Shown here in pieces: positions 8,675 through 16,504 of a stretch of DNA of 40,059 nt. Below the pieces are notes generated by a model that saw nothing but the letters and a program-made list of their open reading frames with translations, did no database searches and was not told the DNA's origin. A program made the translations under genes and the position numbers. Numbering within the stretch: position 1 is the first letter of the stretch; each line of letters begins with the position of its first letter. This stretch comes from Mycolicibacter icosiumassiliensis (GTDB lineage: Bacteria > Actinomycetota > Actinomycetes > Mycobacteriales > Mycobacteriaceae): contig NZ_LT546166.1 of assembly GCF_900078685.2 (NCBI RefSeq), positions 3,604,962 to 3,645,020 on the forward strand. The letters are read 5' to 3'.

Positions 8675-9159
8675 CCGGACTTGTCCAAGCAGTAGGTGAA
8701 GGCGTGCAAGGCATTGACCGTTCTCTCGTCTTTCACGTCGCCGTCGATCGTGATCCGGCAGCCGATCGAATCGCTATCGCCTTGAGCCGCAACATTGGCA
8801 GCAACAGCGGGTTTCGTCGTCGTCGCGTCGTAAGACCAGGGCAGCACGGCAGCGTCGGCACGTTGCGGTTGCGCATCCACATCCAAATAGGTGATGGTCG
8901 CGACAGTTCCCGGCGGGCCATACACCTCGATGAGCACTCGTTTGGGGTTGAACGGCGCAACGTCGTTGGTGAAACCACTGGGGGTGGACACGACGTCGCG
9001 GGACGCGAAAATGCCGTGCAGGCGATACACGGTAAGTCCCGCGACGAACACGACGACCACCGCCGTCAGCAGCTTCCAGTTGTGGCCCAGGTGGCGTACT
9101 AATGAGACCTTCTGCCTGTCATGCCTGTTCACGCACGACCACCAATGTGGGGTATCCAC
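8671..9159 (-). CDS. MmpS-family membrane accessory protein, 162 aa
   Basis: Periplasm-facing partner of MmpL. The GTG at 9159 has GGAG 5-8 nt upstream. There is one N-terminal membrane helix (LLTAVVVVFVAGLTVYRLHG, about residues 30-49). It is followed by the MmpS beta-sandwich domain: FNPKRVLIEVYGPPGTVATI, TYLDVDAQPQ, LPWSYDATTTKPAVAANVAA, the DSIGCRITIDGDVKDERTV strand, and a terminal AFTYCLDKSG. The two Cys residues (near 134 and 157) are positioned as in other MmpS proteins. The 162-aa length is slightly above the usual ~140, so a start further in (GTG of VNRHDRQK) is possible. The stop overlaps the mmpL start (ATGA), indicating translational coupling. Confidence 0.92.
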   Translation of the reverse strand: MDTPHWWSCVNRHDRQKVSLVRHLGHNWKLLTAVVVVFVAGLTVYRLHGIFASRDVVSTPSGFTNDVAPFNPKRVLIEVYGPPGTVATITYLDVDAQPQRADAAVLPWSYDATTTKPAVAANVAAQGDSDSIGCRITIDGDVKDERTVNALHAFTYCLDKSG

Positions 9160-9186
9160 TCGCTCCAGGGTTCCGGGCCGACGTGT

Positions 9187-9237
9187 GACATAGCGGCAAA
9201 CGTAGACTGCATTACAGTCTCACACAAGTGCTATGTC
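9187..9237. promoter_or_regulatory. Two concentric inverted repeats in the divergent mmpS/cyp130 control region
   Basis: The outer arms GACATAGC (9187-9194) and GCTATGTC (9230-9237) and the inner palindrome AGACTG-N5-CAGTCT (9204-9220) share the same centre, base 9212. Nine unpaired bases separate inner from outer arms on each side. The site is 28 bp from the mmpS start codon and about 70 bp from cyp130. The inner 17 bp has the size and form of a TetR operator; the outer arms could be a second binding step or another regulator. Two TetR genes (4543-5361 and 10528-11133) are the obvious candidates. Confidence 0.6.
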
Positions 9238-9271
9238 GGAGGCGATACGGAAATCAGGAAGCCCACCGCCA

Positions 9272-9301
9272 TTGACATATGAGGGCCCGTTGTCGTATCA
9301 A
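9272..9301 (+). promoter_or_regulatory. Near-consensus SigA-type promoter for cyp130, predicted leaderless
   Basis: TTGACA (9272-9277), an 18-bp spacer, then TATCAA (9296-9301). The ATG at 9308 is 7 nt after the -10 box, where transcription would begin, and there is no Shine-Dalgarno in between. A leaderless mRNA starting at the A of the start codon is predicted; such transcripts are common in mycobacteria. Confidence 0.65.
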
Positions 9302-9307
9302 TGAGAC

Positions 9308-10528
9308 ATGACGACCACGATGTCTCATCCGAAATTTGAGCTCGGCAACGCCGACACCTGGCCCAACCCCTGGCCGATGTATGCCGCGCTGCGCGACCAC
9401 GACCCGGTCCACCACGTGGTCCCGGAGAACGCACCCGACCAGGACTACTACGTGCTGTCCCGCCACGCCGACATCTGGGCGGCCGCCGCCGACCACGAGA
9501 CGTTCTCCTCCGCACAAGGACTGACCGTCAACTACGGCGAGCTGGAGCTGATCGGCCTGGCCGACACCCCGCCGATGGTGATGACCGATCCGCCGGTACA
9601 CACCGAGTTTCGCAAGTTGGTGGCCCGCGGTTTCATGCCGCGCCAGGTGGAGGCGCTCGAGCCCAAGGTCCGCGAGTTCGTCGTCGAGCGCCTCGAACGG
9701 CTGCAGGCCAACGGCGGCGGTGACATCGTCGGCGAGCTGTTCAAGCCGCTGCCGTCGATGGTGGTCGCGCACTACCTGGGCGTGCCGGAGGAGGACCGCA
9801 GCCAATTCGACCGCTGGACCGAGGCGATCGTCGCGGCCACCGTCAGCGAACACGGCGTTGTCTCGGCCGGTGACGCGATCGGCGAGATGATGGGCTACTT
9901 CACCGGACTCATCGAACGTCGCCGCACCGAACCCGAGGACGACACGGTCTCGCACCTGGTCGCCGCCGGGATGGGTGCCGATGGTGACATCAAGGGACTG
10001 CTGTCGGTGTTGGCGTTCACCTTCACCATGGTGACCGGCGGCAACGACACGACCACCGGAATGCTCGGCGGCTCAGTGCAATTGCTGCAACAACACCCCG
10101 ATCAGCGTCAGCTGCTGGTGGAGCGGCCCGAGCTGATCCGCGAGGCCGTCGAGGAGTTGCTGCGGTTGACCTCCCCCGTGCAGGGGCTGGCCCGCACCAC
10201 CACCCGCGACGTCACCGTCGGCGACACCACCATTCCGGCGGACCGCAAGGTGTTGCTGCTCTACGGTTCGGGCAACCGCGACGAACGCCAGTTCGGGCCG
10301 GACGCCGCCGAGCTCAATGTGCGACGCAAGCCGCACCAGATCCTCACCTTCAGCTACGGCGCGCACCACTGCATCGGCAACCAGGCGGCCCGGATGCAGG
10401 CACGAGTGGCGTTGGAGGAACTGTTGGCCCGCTGCCCGAACTACACGGTCGACGAGTCCGGGATCGTTTGGGCCGGAGGCAGTTACGTGCGGCGTCCGCT
10501 GTCGGTTCCCTTCACCGTCGGATCGTGA
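9308..10528 (+). CDS. cyp130: Cytochrome P450 CYP130, 406 aa
   Basis: Haem monooxygenase. The whole sequence resembles M. tuberculosis CYP130 (Rv1256c, about 405 aa) by memory: WPNPWPMYAALRDHDPVHHV, SAQGLTVNYGELELIGL, PLPSMVVAHYLGVPEED, SPVQGLARTTTRDVT, and SGNRDERQFGPDA. The I helix has VTGGNDTTTG, with the unusual Gly in place of the common Ala before the acid/Thr pair, as in CYP130. The ExxR motif is EELLRL. The haem-ligand loop FSYGAHHCIG places the Cys at about residue 355. The start ATG at 9308 follows a strong promoter with no leader. The gene overlaps the downstream tetR by one base (TGATG). The natural substrate of CYP130 is unknown; a ferredoxin partner is not encoded here. Confidence 0.95.
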   Translation: MTTTMSHPKFELGNADTWPNPWPMYAALRDHDPVHHVVPENAPDQDYYVLSRHADIWAAAADHETFSSAQGLTVNYGELELIGLADTPPMVMTDPPVHTEFRKLVARGFMPRQVEALEPKVREFVVERLERLQANGGGDIVGELFKPLPSMVVAHYLGVPEEDRSQFDRWTEAIVAATVSEHGVVSAGDAIGEMMGYFTGLIERRRTEPEDDTVSHLVAAGMGADGDIKGLLSVLAFTFTMVTGGNDTTTGMLGGSVQLLQQHPDQRQLLVERPELIREAVEELLRLTSPVQGLARTTTRDVTVGDTTIPADRKVLLLYGSGNRDERQFGPDAAELNVRRKPHQILTFSYGAHHCIGNQAARMQARVALEELLARCPNYTVDESGIVWAGGSYVRRPLSVPFTVGS

Positions 10529-11133
10529 TGGCCGGGCGGGCCTGGCTGTCCGATCAGCGCGGCGAGCTGGCCGCCGAGAAGATTCTCGACGCGGCCGAGA
10601 AGCTGTTCGCGCAGCAGGACCCCACCTCGGTGGGCATGAACGAGGTTGCCCGCGCCGCAGGCTGCTCCCGCGCCACGCTGTATCGGTACTTCGAGAGCCG
10701 CGACGCGCTGCACAACGCCTACGTGCACCGGTGGGCGAATACGCTCTATCACGAGTTGACCCGGCGACTGGCCGGCATCGACGACCCGGCGGCGCGACTG
10801 GTCGCCGGAATCACCGAATCGCTGGCACTGGTGCGCGGCAACCCCGCGCTGGCGTCGTGGTTCACCGAGACCGGACCACCGATCGGTACCGCGATGGCCG
10901 CGCAGTCCGACGTCATCACCGTGATGGTCGCGTCGTTCCTGTCCGCATTGGACACCGACGACAACGACACCGTTGCGCAGCGCGCCCGATGGGTGGTGCG
11001 GGTGGTGACGTCGATGCTGAGCTTCCCGGGTCGCGACGCCGACGACGAGCGGGAAATGTTGGCGCAGTTCGTGGTACCGGTGGTCGTTGCGCCGGAGCGA
11101 CTCAGGCCGGCGCCGGTCGGCTCAGAGGAATAG
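10528..11133 (+). CDS. TetR-family regulator downstream of cyp130 (Rv1255c-like), 201 aa
   Basis: Likely local regulator of the cyp130 region. The ATG at 10528 overlaps the cyp130 stop (TGATG), which fixes the start; the frame extends further upstream inside cyp130 but that part is not needed. The N-terminal TetR HTH spans about residues 14-60: KILDAAEKLFAQQDPTSVGM, NEVARAAGCSRATLYRYFES, RDALHNAYVHRW. The rest is a helical ligand-binding domain. Order and sequence match the Rv1256c-Rv1255c pair of M. tuberculosis. The 17-bp inner palindrome at 9204-9220 is a plausible operator. The ligand is unknown. Confidence 0.92.
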   Translation: MAGRAWLSDQRGELAAEKILDAAEKLFAQQDPTSVGMNEVARAAGCSRATLYRYFESRDALHNAYVHRWANTLYHELTRRLAGIDDPAARLVAGITESLALVRGNPALASWFTETGPPIGTAMAAQSDVITVMVASFLSALDTDDNDTVAQRARWVVRVVTSMLSFPGRDADDEREMLAQFVVPVVVAPERLRPAPVGSEE

Positions 11134-11225
11134 GAGAGTTGCCCGCCTTTGAGCGACAACTGCGGGTGCGTAGATGAGCCCGCTGCGATCTGTCGCTCAA
11201 AGGCGGGCAACTGTGCCTATGGGTC
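11127..11225. repeat. 99-bp palindromic repeat element, copy 1 (22-bp perfect stem)
   Basis: Arms 11137-11158 and 11191-11212 are perfect reverse complements (22 of 22, core TTGCCCGCCTTTGAGCGACA) around a 32-nt loop. The loop itself can pair (GCGGGT with GCCCGC). The same unit, same length, occurs at 35767-35865 with 82 of 99 positions identical. It begins at the stop codon of the tetR gene and lies between convergent tetR and acyltransferase genes. A bidirectional transcription terminator or a REP/MITE-like element is possible. There is no U-tract. Confidence 0.85.
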
Positions 11226-11262
11226 CGGCGGGGAATGTGTCCATGGATCCGGCCGGGACGGC

Positions 11263-12402
11263 TCAACTCCGCACCCGGGTGAGCCGGTGCAGCAGCCAGG
11301 ACACCGGCACGGTGACCACCATGGTGACCACGAACAGCGCCAGCATCGAGCCGGTGTAAACCGGGGTGTGCAGCACCTCCACCATCACCACCTCCATCAG
11401 CACGAGGTGAACCAGGAAGATCTCATAGGAGATCTCCCCCAGCCACACCATCGGCCGGCTCGCCAAAAGGCGCGCGTACCAACCGTGGTTGCCCAACGCC
11501 AGCGGCGCCACCATCAGCGCGGCGATCACGGCGTAGAAACCGGCCTTGACCAAGGCCTCGGACAATTTGGCCGGTGACGTGGTGGGCGCCCCGGCGATCG
11601 GCGTGGCAGCGATGAGATAGCAGATGAGCGCCAACGGAATCGCCACGAAGCCGTAGCAGCGCACACCCATCGCCTGCAGCACCGTGAGCATCATTCCCGC
11701 CACGAACCAGGCCAGATAACCCGGAAGCCACAGTCGGGCACCGTCGGGCAGGAAGTCGCTTGTGTGCACCAGCGTCAACCAGGCCGGCGTGATCGCCGCC
11801 GCCGCAGTCAACCCCGCCAGCAGCAGCCCCGGCCGCCACTGCCGGCGGCACAGCCAGACCAATGTCGCATAAGCCAACAGCGGCAGCACCACGTAGAAGG
11901 CGACTTCGACTGCGAGGCTCCACATCTGGGTGAGCCCCTGGTGCAGATAACCGAACATGTAATTGTCGGTGTAGATCTGGGTCAGCGTCAGGTTCCGCAG
12001 CAGCCCGATCCAGTTGTGGCCGGGGTTCGGGCCGGCGGTGCGGTAGTGGTAGATCACATAGGCCAGCAGCACCGTGACGACGTAGGCGGGCATGATGCGC
12101 CGCACCCGGTGCCAGGCGTAGCGGCGCACCGACGGGTCCGGGCGCCCCAATGCGGTGGCCCGCACCCACGGCTGAAACAGCAGAAAACCGGAGAGCACGA
12201 AGAAGATCGGCACCCCGATCTCCATCCGGGAACCCAGCAGCCCCGCATAGCCATGGGTGTACTTGCCGGTGGTGTAGGCCGCGTGGGTTCCGACCACCAG
12301 GATCGCGGCCACCGCACGCACACCGGTCAGCGACGCGACCCGATCCACTCCGGCAACCTGCTCGAGCCCGCCCTGCGCGACCTCGTCGCGCGGCAGGGTC
12401 AT
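11263..12402 (-). CDS. Acyltransferase 3 family membrane protein (Rv1254-like), 379 aa
   Basis: Integral membrane O-acyltransferase that transfers acyl groups to surface lipids or polysaccharides. After a short N terminus comes VASLTGVRAVAAILVVGTHA with the conserved family His. Next are GVPIFFVLSGFLLFQPWVRA, the basic RRYAWHRVRRIMPAYVV segment, WSLAVEVAFYVVLPLLAY (family E in WSLxVE), and about ten hydrophobic helices ending in LHRLTRVRS. The ATG at 12402 overlaps the deaD stop by 4 bp (ATGA), so it is the second gene of a deaD-acyltransferase operon, the same neighbour as in M. tuberculosis. The acceptor is unknown. Confidence 0.9.
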   Translation of the reverse strand: MTLPRDEVAQGGLEQVAGVDRVASLTGVRAVAAILVVGTHAAYTTGKYTHGYAGLLGSRMEIGVPIFFVLSGFLLFQPWVRATALGRPDPSVRRYAWHRVRRIMPAYVVTVLLAYVIYHYRTAGPNPGHNWIGLLRNLTLTQIYTDNYMFGYLHQGLTQMWSLAVEVAFYVVLPLLAYATLVWLCRRQWRPGLLLAGLTAAAAITPAWLTLVHTSDFLPDGARLWLPGYLAWFVAGMMLTVLQAMGVRCYGFVAIPLALICYLIAATPIAGAPTTSPAKLSEALVKAGFYAVIAALMVAPLALGNHGWYARLLASRPMVWLGEISYEIFLVHLVLMEVVMVEVLHTPVYTGSMLALFVVTMVVTVPVSWLLHRLTRVRS

Positions 12403-14066
12403 TCGGTCCGTTTCCGGTACCCACCCTCGCTGCGACGATCGGGTTTACCAGACGGCCGCTCGCGACGCAGGTTGATCAGCTGGCCCTGAATCCGGGTCTG
12501 CTCCAACGCCTTGAGCGTCTTGCCGGACAATTTGGCGGGCAGTTCGACCAGCGAGTGGTCCACCTTGATGCTGATGTTGCCGAAATCGCTGCGGTTCAGA
12601 CCGCCCTCGTTGGCCAGCGCCCCGACTATCGCTCCCGGATTGACCTTGTGCCGCTTGCCGACCGCGATCCGGTAGCTGGCAAACCCTTCCTTCGGGGGGC
12701 CCTTGCGGTCGCCCTTACGGTCGTCGCGGCCGCCGTCGCGATCGGGCTTGGCGCGTTCGCGTCGCTTGTCCGGCGGCGGCTCCACCATCAGGAACGCCTC
12801 ACCGTCGCGGGACTGCAACGCGAGCGCGGCGGCGATGTCGGCCATCGGCACGTTGTGCTCGCGGCTGTAGTCCTCGACCAGGCGACGGAACAGCTCGATG
12901 CCCGACGCACTGAGATGGTTGGTGATCGCGTCGGCGAACTTGGCGACCCGCTGCGCATTGACGTCATCGACGCTGGGCAGCTCGGCCTCGACCAGCTTCT
13001 GCCGGGTCACCTTCTCGATCAGCCTGAGCAGATGGCGTTCCCGCGGGTTGACGAACAACAGCGCGGTTCCCGAGCGTCCGGCCCGCCCGGTGCGCCCGAT
13101 CCGGTGCACATAGGCCTCGGGGTCGTTGGGAATGTCGTAGTTGACGACGTGCGAGATGCGTTCCACGTCCAGTCCGCGGGCGGCGACATCGGTGGCGACC
13201 AGGATGTCGATACTGCCGTTCTTCAATGCGGCGATGGTCCGTTCCCGCTGCGCCTGCGCGATGTCACCGTTGATCGCCGCCGCGGAAAATCCTCGCGCGC
13301 GGAGCTTTTCGGCAACCTCTTCGGTGGCCTGCTTGGTGCGAACGAAGACGATCATCGCTTCGAAGGGTTCGACTTCGAGCACCCGGGTCAGGGCGTCCAT
13401 CTTGCGTGGCCCAGCGACCTCGATGTAGCGCTGGGTGATGTTCTCCGCTGTCGTGGTTTTCGCCTTGACGGTGACTTCGACGGGGTCGTGTAGATACCGG
13501 CTGGTGATGCGGCGAATGGCCGAGGGCATGGTCGCCGAGAACAGGGCCACCTGCTTGTACTCGGGGGTGCCGGCCAGGATGCGCTCGACATCCTCGGCAA
13601 AACCCATCTGCAGCATCTCGTCGGCCTCGTCGAGCACCAGGTAATCCAGGTGCGACAAGTCCAGGCTGCCGCGTTCCAGGTGGTCGATCACCCGGCCCGG
13701 AGTTCCGACCACCACCTGTGCGCCACGCTTGAGCCCGGACAGCTGCACGGTGTAGGACGCACCACCGTAGATCGGCAGCACGTTGATCCGGGGCAGATGC
13801 GCGCCGTAACGCCCGAATGCCTCGGCGACCTGCAGGGCCAGCTCGCGGGTGGGCGCCAGTACCAGCGCCTGGGTGGCTTTGCTGGTGGTGTCGATCCGCG
13901 ACAGGATCGGAATGGCGAACGCGGCGGTCTTGCCGGTGCCGGTCTGGGCCAGCCCGACCACGTCGGAACCCTCCAGCAGGGCCGGGATGGTGGCGGCCTG
14001 GATCGCCGAGGGCGTCTCATAGCCGACGTCGGCGACAGCCTTCAGCACCGAGGGGTGGATCTGCAG
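12399..14066 (-). CDS. deaD: DEAD-box RNA helicase DeaD (CsdA-like), N terminus missing
   Basis: ATP-dependent RNA helicase for ribosome assembly and RNA turnover. From the Q-motif region onward (LQIHPSVLKAVADVGYETPS) it matches mycobacterial DeaD: Walker A AQTGTGKT, PTRELALQVAE, GTPGRVIDHLERG, VLDEADEML, SATMPSAIRR, FVRTKQATEEVAEKL, ATDVAARGLDVERI, HRIGRTGRAGRSG. A linker and a C-terminal DbpA-like RNA-binding domain (YRIAVGKRHKVNPGAIVGAL) follow. The first ~17-20 codons, including the conserved Phe before the Q motif, and any start codon are absent. At 14066 the frame runs straight into antisense lprE and stays open to 14444 with no credible start. Either a deletion removed the 5' end and promoter, or the sequence is mis-assembled here. 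Confidence 0.9.
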   Translation of the reverse strand: MQIHPSVLKAVADVGYETPSAIQAATIPALLEGSDVVGLAQTGTGKTAAFAIPILSRIDTTSKATQALVLAPTRELALQVAEAFGRYGAHLPRINVLPIYGGASYTVQLSGLKRGAQVVVGTPGRVIDHLERGSLDLSHLDYLVLDEADEMLQMGFAEDVERILAGTPEYKQVALFSATMPSAIRRITSRYLHDPVEVTVKAKTTTAENITQRYIEVAGPRKMDALTRVLEVEPFEAMIVFVRTKQATEEVAEKLRARGFSAAAINGDIAQAQRERTIAALKNGSIDILVATDVAARGLDVERISHVVNYDIPNDPEAYVHRIGRTGRAGRSGTALLFVNPRERHLLRLIEKVTRQKLVEAELPSVDDVNAQRVAKFADAITNHLSASGIELFRRLVEDYSREHNVPMADIAAALALQSRDGEAFLMVEPPPDKRRERAKPDRDGGRDDRKGDRKGPPKEGFASYRIAVGKRHKVNPGAIVGALANEGGLNRSDFGNISIKVDHSLVELPAKLSGKTLKALEQTRIQGQLINLRRERPSGKPDRRSEGGYRKRTE

Positions 14067-14489
14067 GCCCCGTCCACGTCCGCGACGTCGAGCAGCCCGG
14101 CCCCCGCCGACCCGTGCGCGGTCAACCTGGCCGCCCCGGCCATCGCCAAAGCCGTCTCCGAGCTGCCCCACGACCCGCGCAGCAAGCAGCCGTGGAGCCC
14201 GGAGCCGTTGGTCGGCAACTACAGCACCTGTGCCGACCTCTCGGCGGTGATCGTCAAGGCCAACACCAACGCCGAACATCCGAGTACCCGGGCGGTGCTG
14301 TTTCACCTCGGCGAGTTCCTTCCCCAAGCCGTGCCGGACACTTACGGATTCAGCGGAATCGACCTTGCGCAGTCCACCGGTGACACGGTGGCCCTGCGAA
14401 ACGCCAGCGGCATACCGGGGTTGGCCGGGGTCGTGAAATTCCACTGGAACGGCACCGGGGTGGAGATCGTCGGCAACACCACCCGGTAG
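14067..14489 (+). pseudogene. lprE: LprE-like lipoprotein, C-terminal domain only
   Basis: The frame encodes SSSPAPADPCAVNLAAPAIA, SELPHDPRSKQPWSPEPLVG, NYSTCADLSAVIVKANTNAE, FHLGEFLPQAVPDTYGFSG and VVKFHWNGTGVEIVGNTTR. This is the LppP/LprE-family domain of the lipoprotein next to deaD in M. tuberculosis (Rv1252c). The signal peptide, lipobox cysteine and start codon are missing: upstream of 14067 the reading frame continues, without homology, as antisense of deaD. In M. tuberculosis lprE and deaD are divergent with a shared upstream region, so one event removing about 60 lprE codons, the intergenic region and the deaD start explains both losses. LppP/LprE function is unknown. Confidence 0.8.
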
Positions 14490-14500
14490 CCGGTCGCGCC

Positions 14501-16504
14501 TTAGAACCAGCTGTCGCGCCGCGAGTGCCGCCCGTAGGCATCGGTGTCGTCGGGGTCCTCGCGATAGTGCCGATTTCGGCGGGTCGGACTGTTGCCGGTG
14601 ATTCCGAATTTTGCCAGCACGTCGGGCACCGCAGTCCCATTGGTGAGCGGACGCAGGTGGCGTCCCGGGTCGAGATCAAAGCCGTTGTGGTGCAGTGCTA
14701 TCGGTACGGGCTCGGCAATCACGGTCGGCACCGGCGGAATCTCGATGGTCAGCGGCTCGGTGGCGGGGTCCTGCGGGCGACGGGCGTGCAGGGTCCTCGG
14801 CACGACGGCCGGGATGGGCTCAGTCTGGTCGTCGACTTCAGGTTCGACGCTGCGAAAGTGCCGGGGCAGGCTGACACGTTCGGGGGCTCTGGCGTCCTCG
14901 GGGAGGTCCTCGAGATCATCGAAGCCATCGAAATCGTCGAAATCGTCGGGGTCACCGAAATCGTCGGAATCGGGGCCGTCGTCACTCTGCCCGGTCGAGC
15001 GGCGGGACGGGTCGATCACATAGCCGACCATGAACAGCGCGGCGACCACGCCGAACAACGCAACGAATGCCGGCAACAAAGTGGCCTCCGACATCGCCGC
15101 CGCGAACGGCTCGTGCAGGAACTCGGGCAGCCGCAGGACCGCGGGAGCATGCTCGGAGTGCAGGCCGCCCGGCATCGGCGGCAGGTCGGCGGCGATCCTC
15201 GACGTCATGAAGGCGGCCATGCCGGCGCTGCCCAGTACGGCCCCGACCTGGCGCGTCGCGTTGTAGACCCCGGACCCGGCGCCGGCCAGGTGCGGCGGAA
15301 GGTTGCGGGTGGCGGTGGCCGCCAGCGGCGACCAGATGAACGCCATGCCGACCCCGATCACCGCGAACGGCAGCACCAGCCGCCAGATGGGGGTGATCGG
15401 TGTCATCTCGATGGACAGCCAGGTGAGCCCGATCGCCAGTACCGAGAAGCCGAATCCGACCACCGCTCGGGGATGGGCGCGATCGACGATCTTTCCGACG
15501 ACCGGGGCCAGCACGCCGCTGGCAATCGCCATCGGGGCGGTCAGCAGCGCAGAGCGGGTGGGTGACATCTCGCACACCGCCTGCGCGTAGAACATCACCG
15601 GCAGCACCATCCCGGTGACCGCAAAGCCGACAACGGCCACGCCGAGGTTGGCCAGCCCGAAGTCGAGGTCGCGGAAGATGTGCAGCGGTACCAGCGGCTC
15701 GCCGTCGGTGACCGCCTGCCAGTAGACGAAGGCCGCCATGCAGCACAGGCCGCCGAAGATCTGTGCCCAGATCCACGGCGCCCACCCCTGCGACTCGCCT
15801 TCCTGCAGGGCGAAGACCAGCAGGAACATCCCGACCCCCGACAGCGCCACGCCGAGGACGTCGAAGCGATGACGGTGCACCGGCAGGTCCGGGATCAGCA
15901 CGATGGCCAGCACCAGGCCGATGACACCGATGGGGACGTTGACGAAGAAGATCCACTCCCAGCCCAGCCGGTCCACCAGCACGCCACCGGCCAGCGGCCC
16001 GATCAGCGTCGCCACCCCGGCGGTCGCGCCCCACACGCTCATGGCCGCGCCGCGCCGTTCCGGAGGAAAGGTACGGGTGATCACCGACAGGGTTTGCGGG
16101 GTCAGCAGAGCCGCGCCGACGCCCTGGACCGCCCGGGCGGCGATCAGCATCTCGATGCCCCCAGCCAGACCGCACCACAGCGACGCCGCGGTGAACACCG
16201 CCAGCCCGATCAAGTACAGGTTCTTGGGCCCGAACTGGTCACCCAGACGACCGGCGACCAGCAGCGGCACCGCGTAGCCCAGCAAGTAAGCACTGGTCAC
16301 CCAGATCACCGTGTCGTAGCCGATGTCGAGCGCCGACATAATGCTCGGATTGGCGACGGCCACGATCGTGGAATCCACCAGGATCACGAAGAAGCCGAGC
16401 ATCATCGCCCACAGCGCGTTCCACGGGTTGACCGGATCAGCCGAGCGCGCCGGACCGGAACGGGCGAAATGCGCGCGTTCCGGGTCGTCGTACGTGCTGC
16501 TCAA
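14501..16504 (-). CDS. MFS multidrug exporter, DHA2/14-TMS type (Rv1250-like), 667 aa
   Basis: Proton-driven drug/metabolite exporter. The TTG at 16504 has GGGAGGGG upstream and gives MSSTYDDPERAHF; the frame extends to 16591 but without a better start. Fourteen hydrophobic helices: WNALWAMMLGFFVILVDSTI (motif D1), VIWVTSAYLLGYAVPLLVAG, RLGDQFGPKNLYLIGL (motif A), ARAVQGVGAALLTPQTLSVI, GPLAGGVLVDRLGWEWIFFV (motif C). A hydrophilic C-terminal tail of about 150 residues starts near IDPSRRSTGQSDD. It contains a strongly acidic run rich in Asp/Phe repeats (DDFGDPDDFDDFDGFDDLED) and ends HSRRDSWF. The M. tuberculosis homologue is shorter (about 580 aa by memory), so the tail is notable. The substrate is unknown. 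Confidence 0.92.
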   Translation of the reverse strand: MSSTYDDPERAHFARSGPARSADPVNPWNALWAMMLGFFVILVDSTIVAVANPSIMSALDIGYDTVIWVTSAYLLGYAVPLLVAGRLGDQFGPKNLYLIGLAVFTAASLWCGLAGGIEMLIAARAVQGVGAALLTPQTLSVITRTFPPERRGAAMSVWGATAGVATLIGPLAGGVLVDRLGWEWIFFVNVPIGVIGLVLAIVLIPDLPVHRHRFDVLGVALSGVGMFLLVFALQEGESQGWAPWIWAQIFGGLCCMAAFVYWQAVTDGEPLVPLHIFRDLDFGLANLGVAVVGFAVTGMVLPVMFYAQAVCEMSPTRSALLTAPMAIASGVLAPVVGKIVDRAHPRAVVGFGFSVLAIGLTWLSIEMTPITPIWRLVLPFAVIGVGMAFIWSPLAATATRNLPPHLAGAGSGVYNATRQVGAVLGSAGMAAFMTSRIAADLPPMPGGLHSEHAPAVLRLPEFLHEPFAAAMSEATLLPAFVALFGVVAALFMVGYVIDPSRRSTGQSDDGPDSDDFGDPDDFDDFDGFDDLEDLPEDARAPERVSLPRHFRSVEPEVDDQTEPIPAVVPRTLHARRPQDPATEPLTIEIPPVPTVIAEPVPIALHHNGFDLDPGRHLRPLTNGTAVPDVLAKFGITGNSPTRRNRHYREDPDDTDAYGRHSRRDSWF

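Noticed and set aside
11149..11577. Open frame starting within palindrome copy 1
   Set aside because: After the repeat it runs antisense through the acyltransferase with low-complexity His/Gln content; only the repeat part is shared with copy 2.
12150..13493. 447-codon plus-strand frame opposite deaD
   Set aside because: No domain; composition mirrors the antisense of the helicase.
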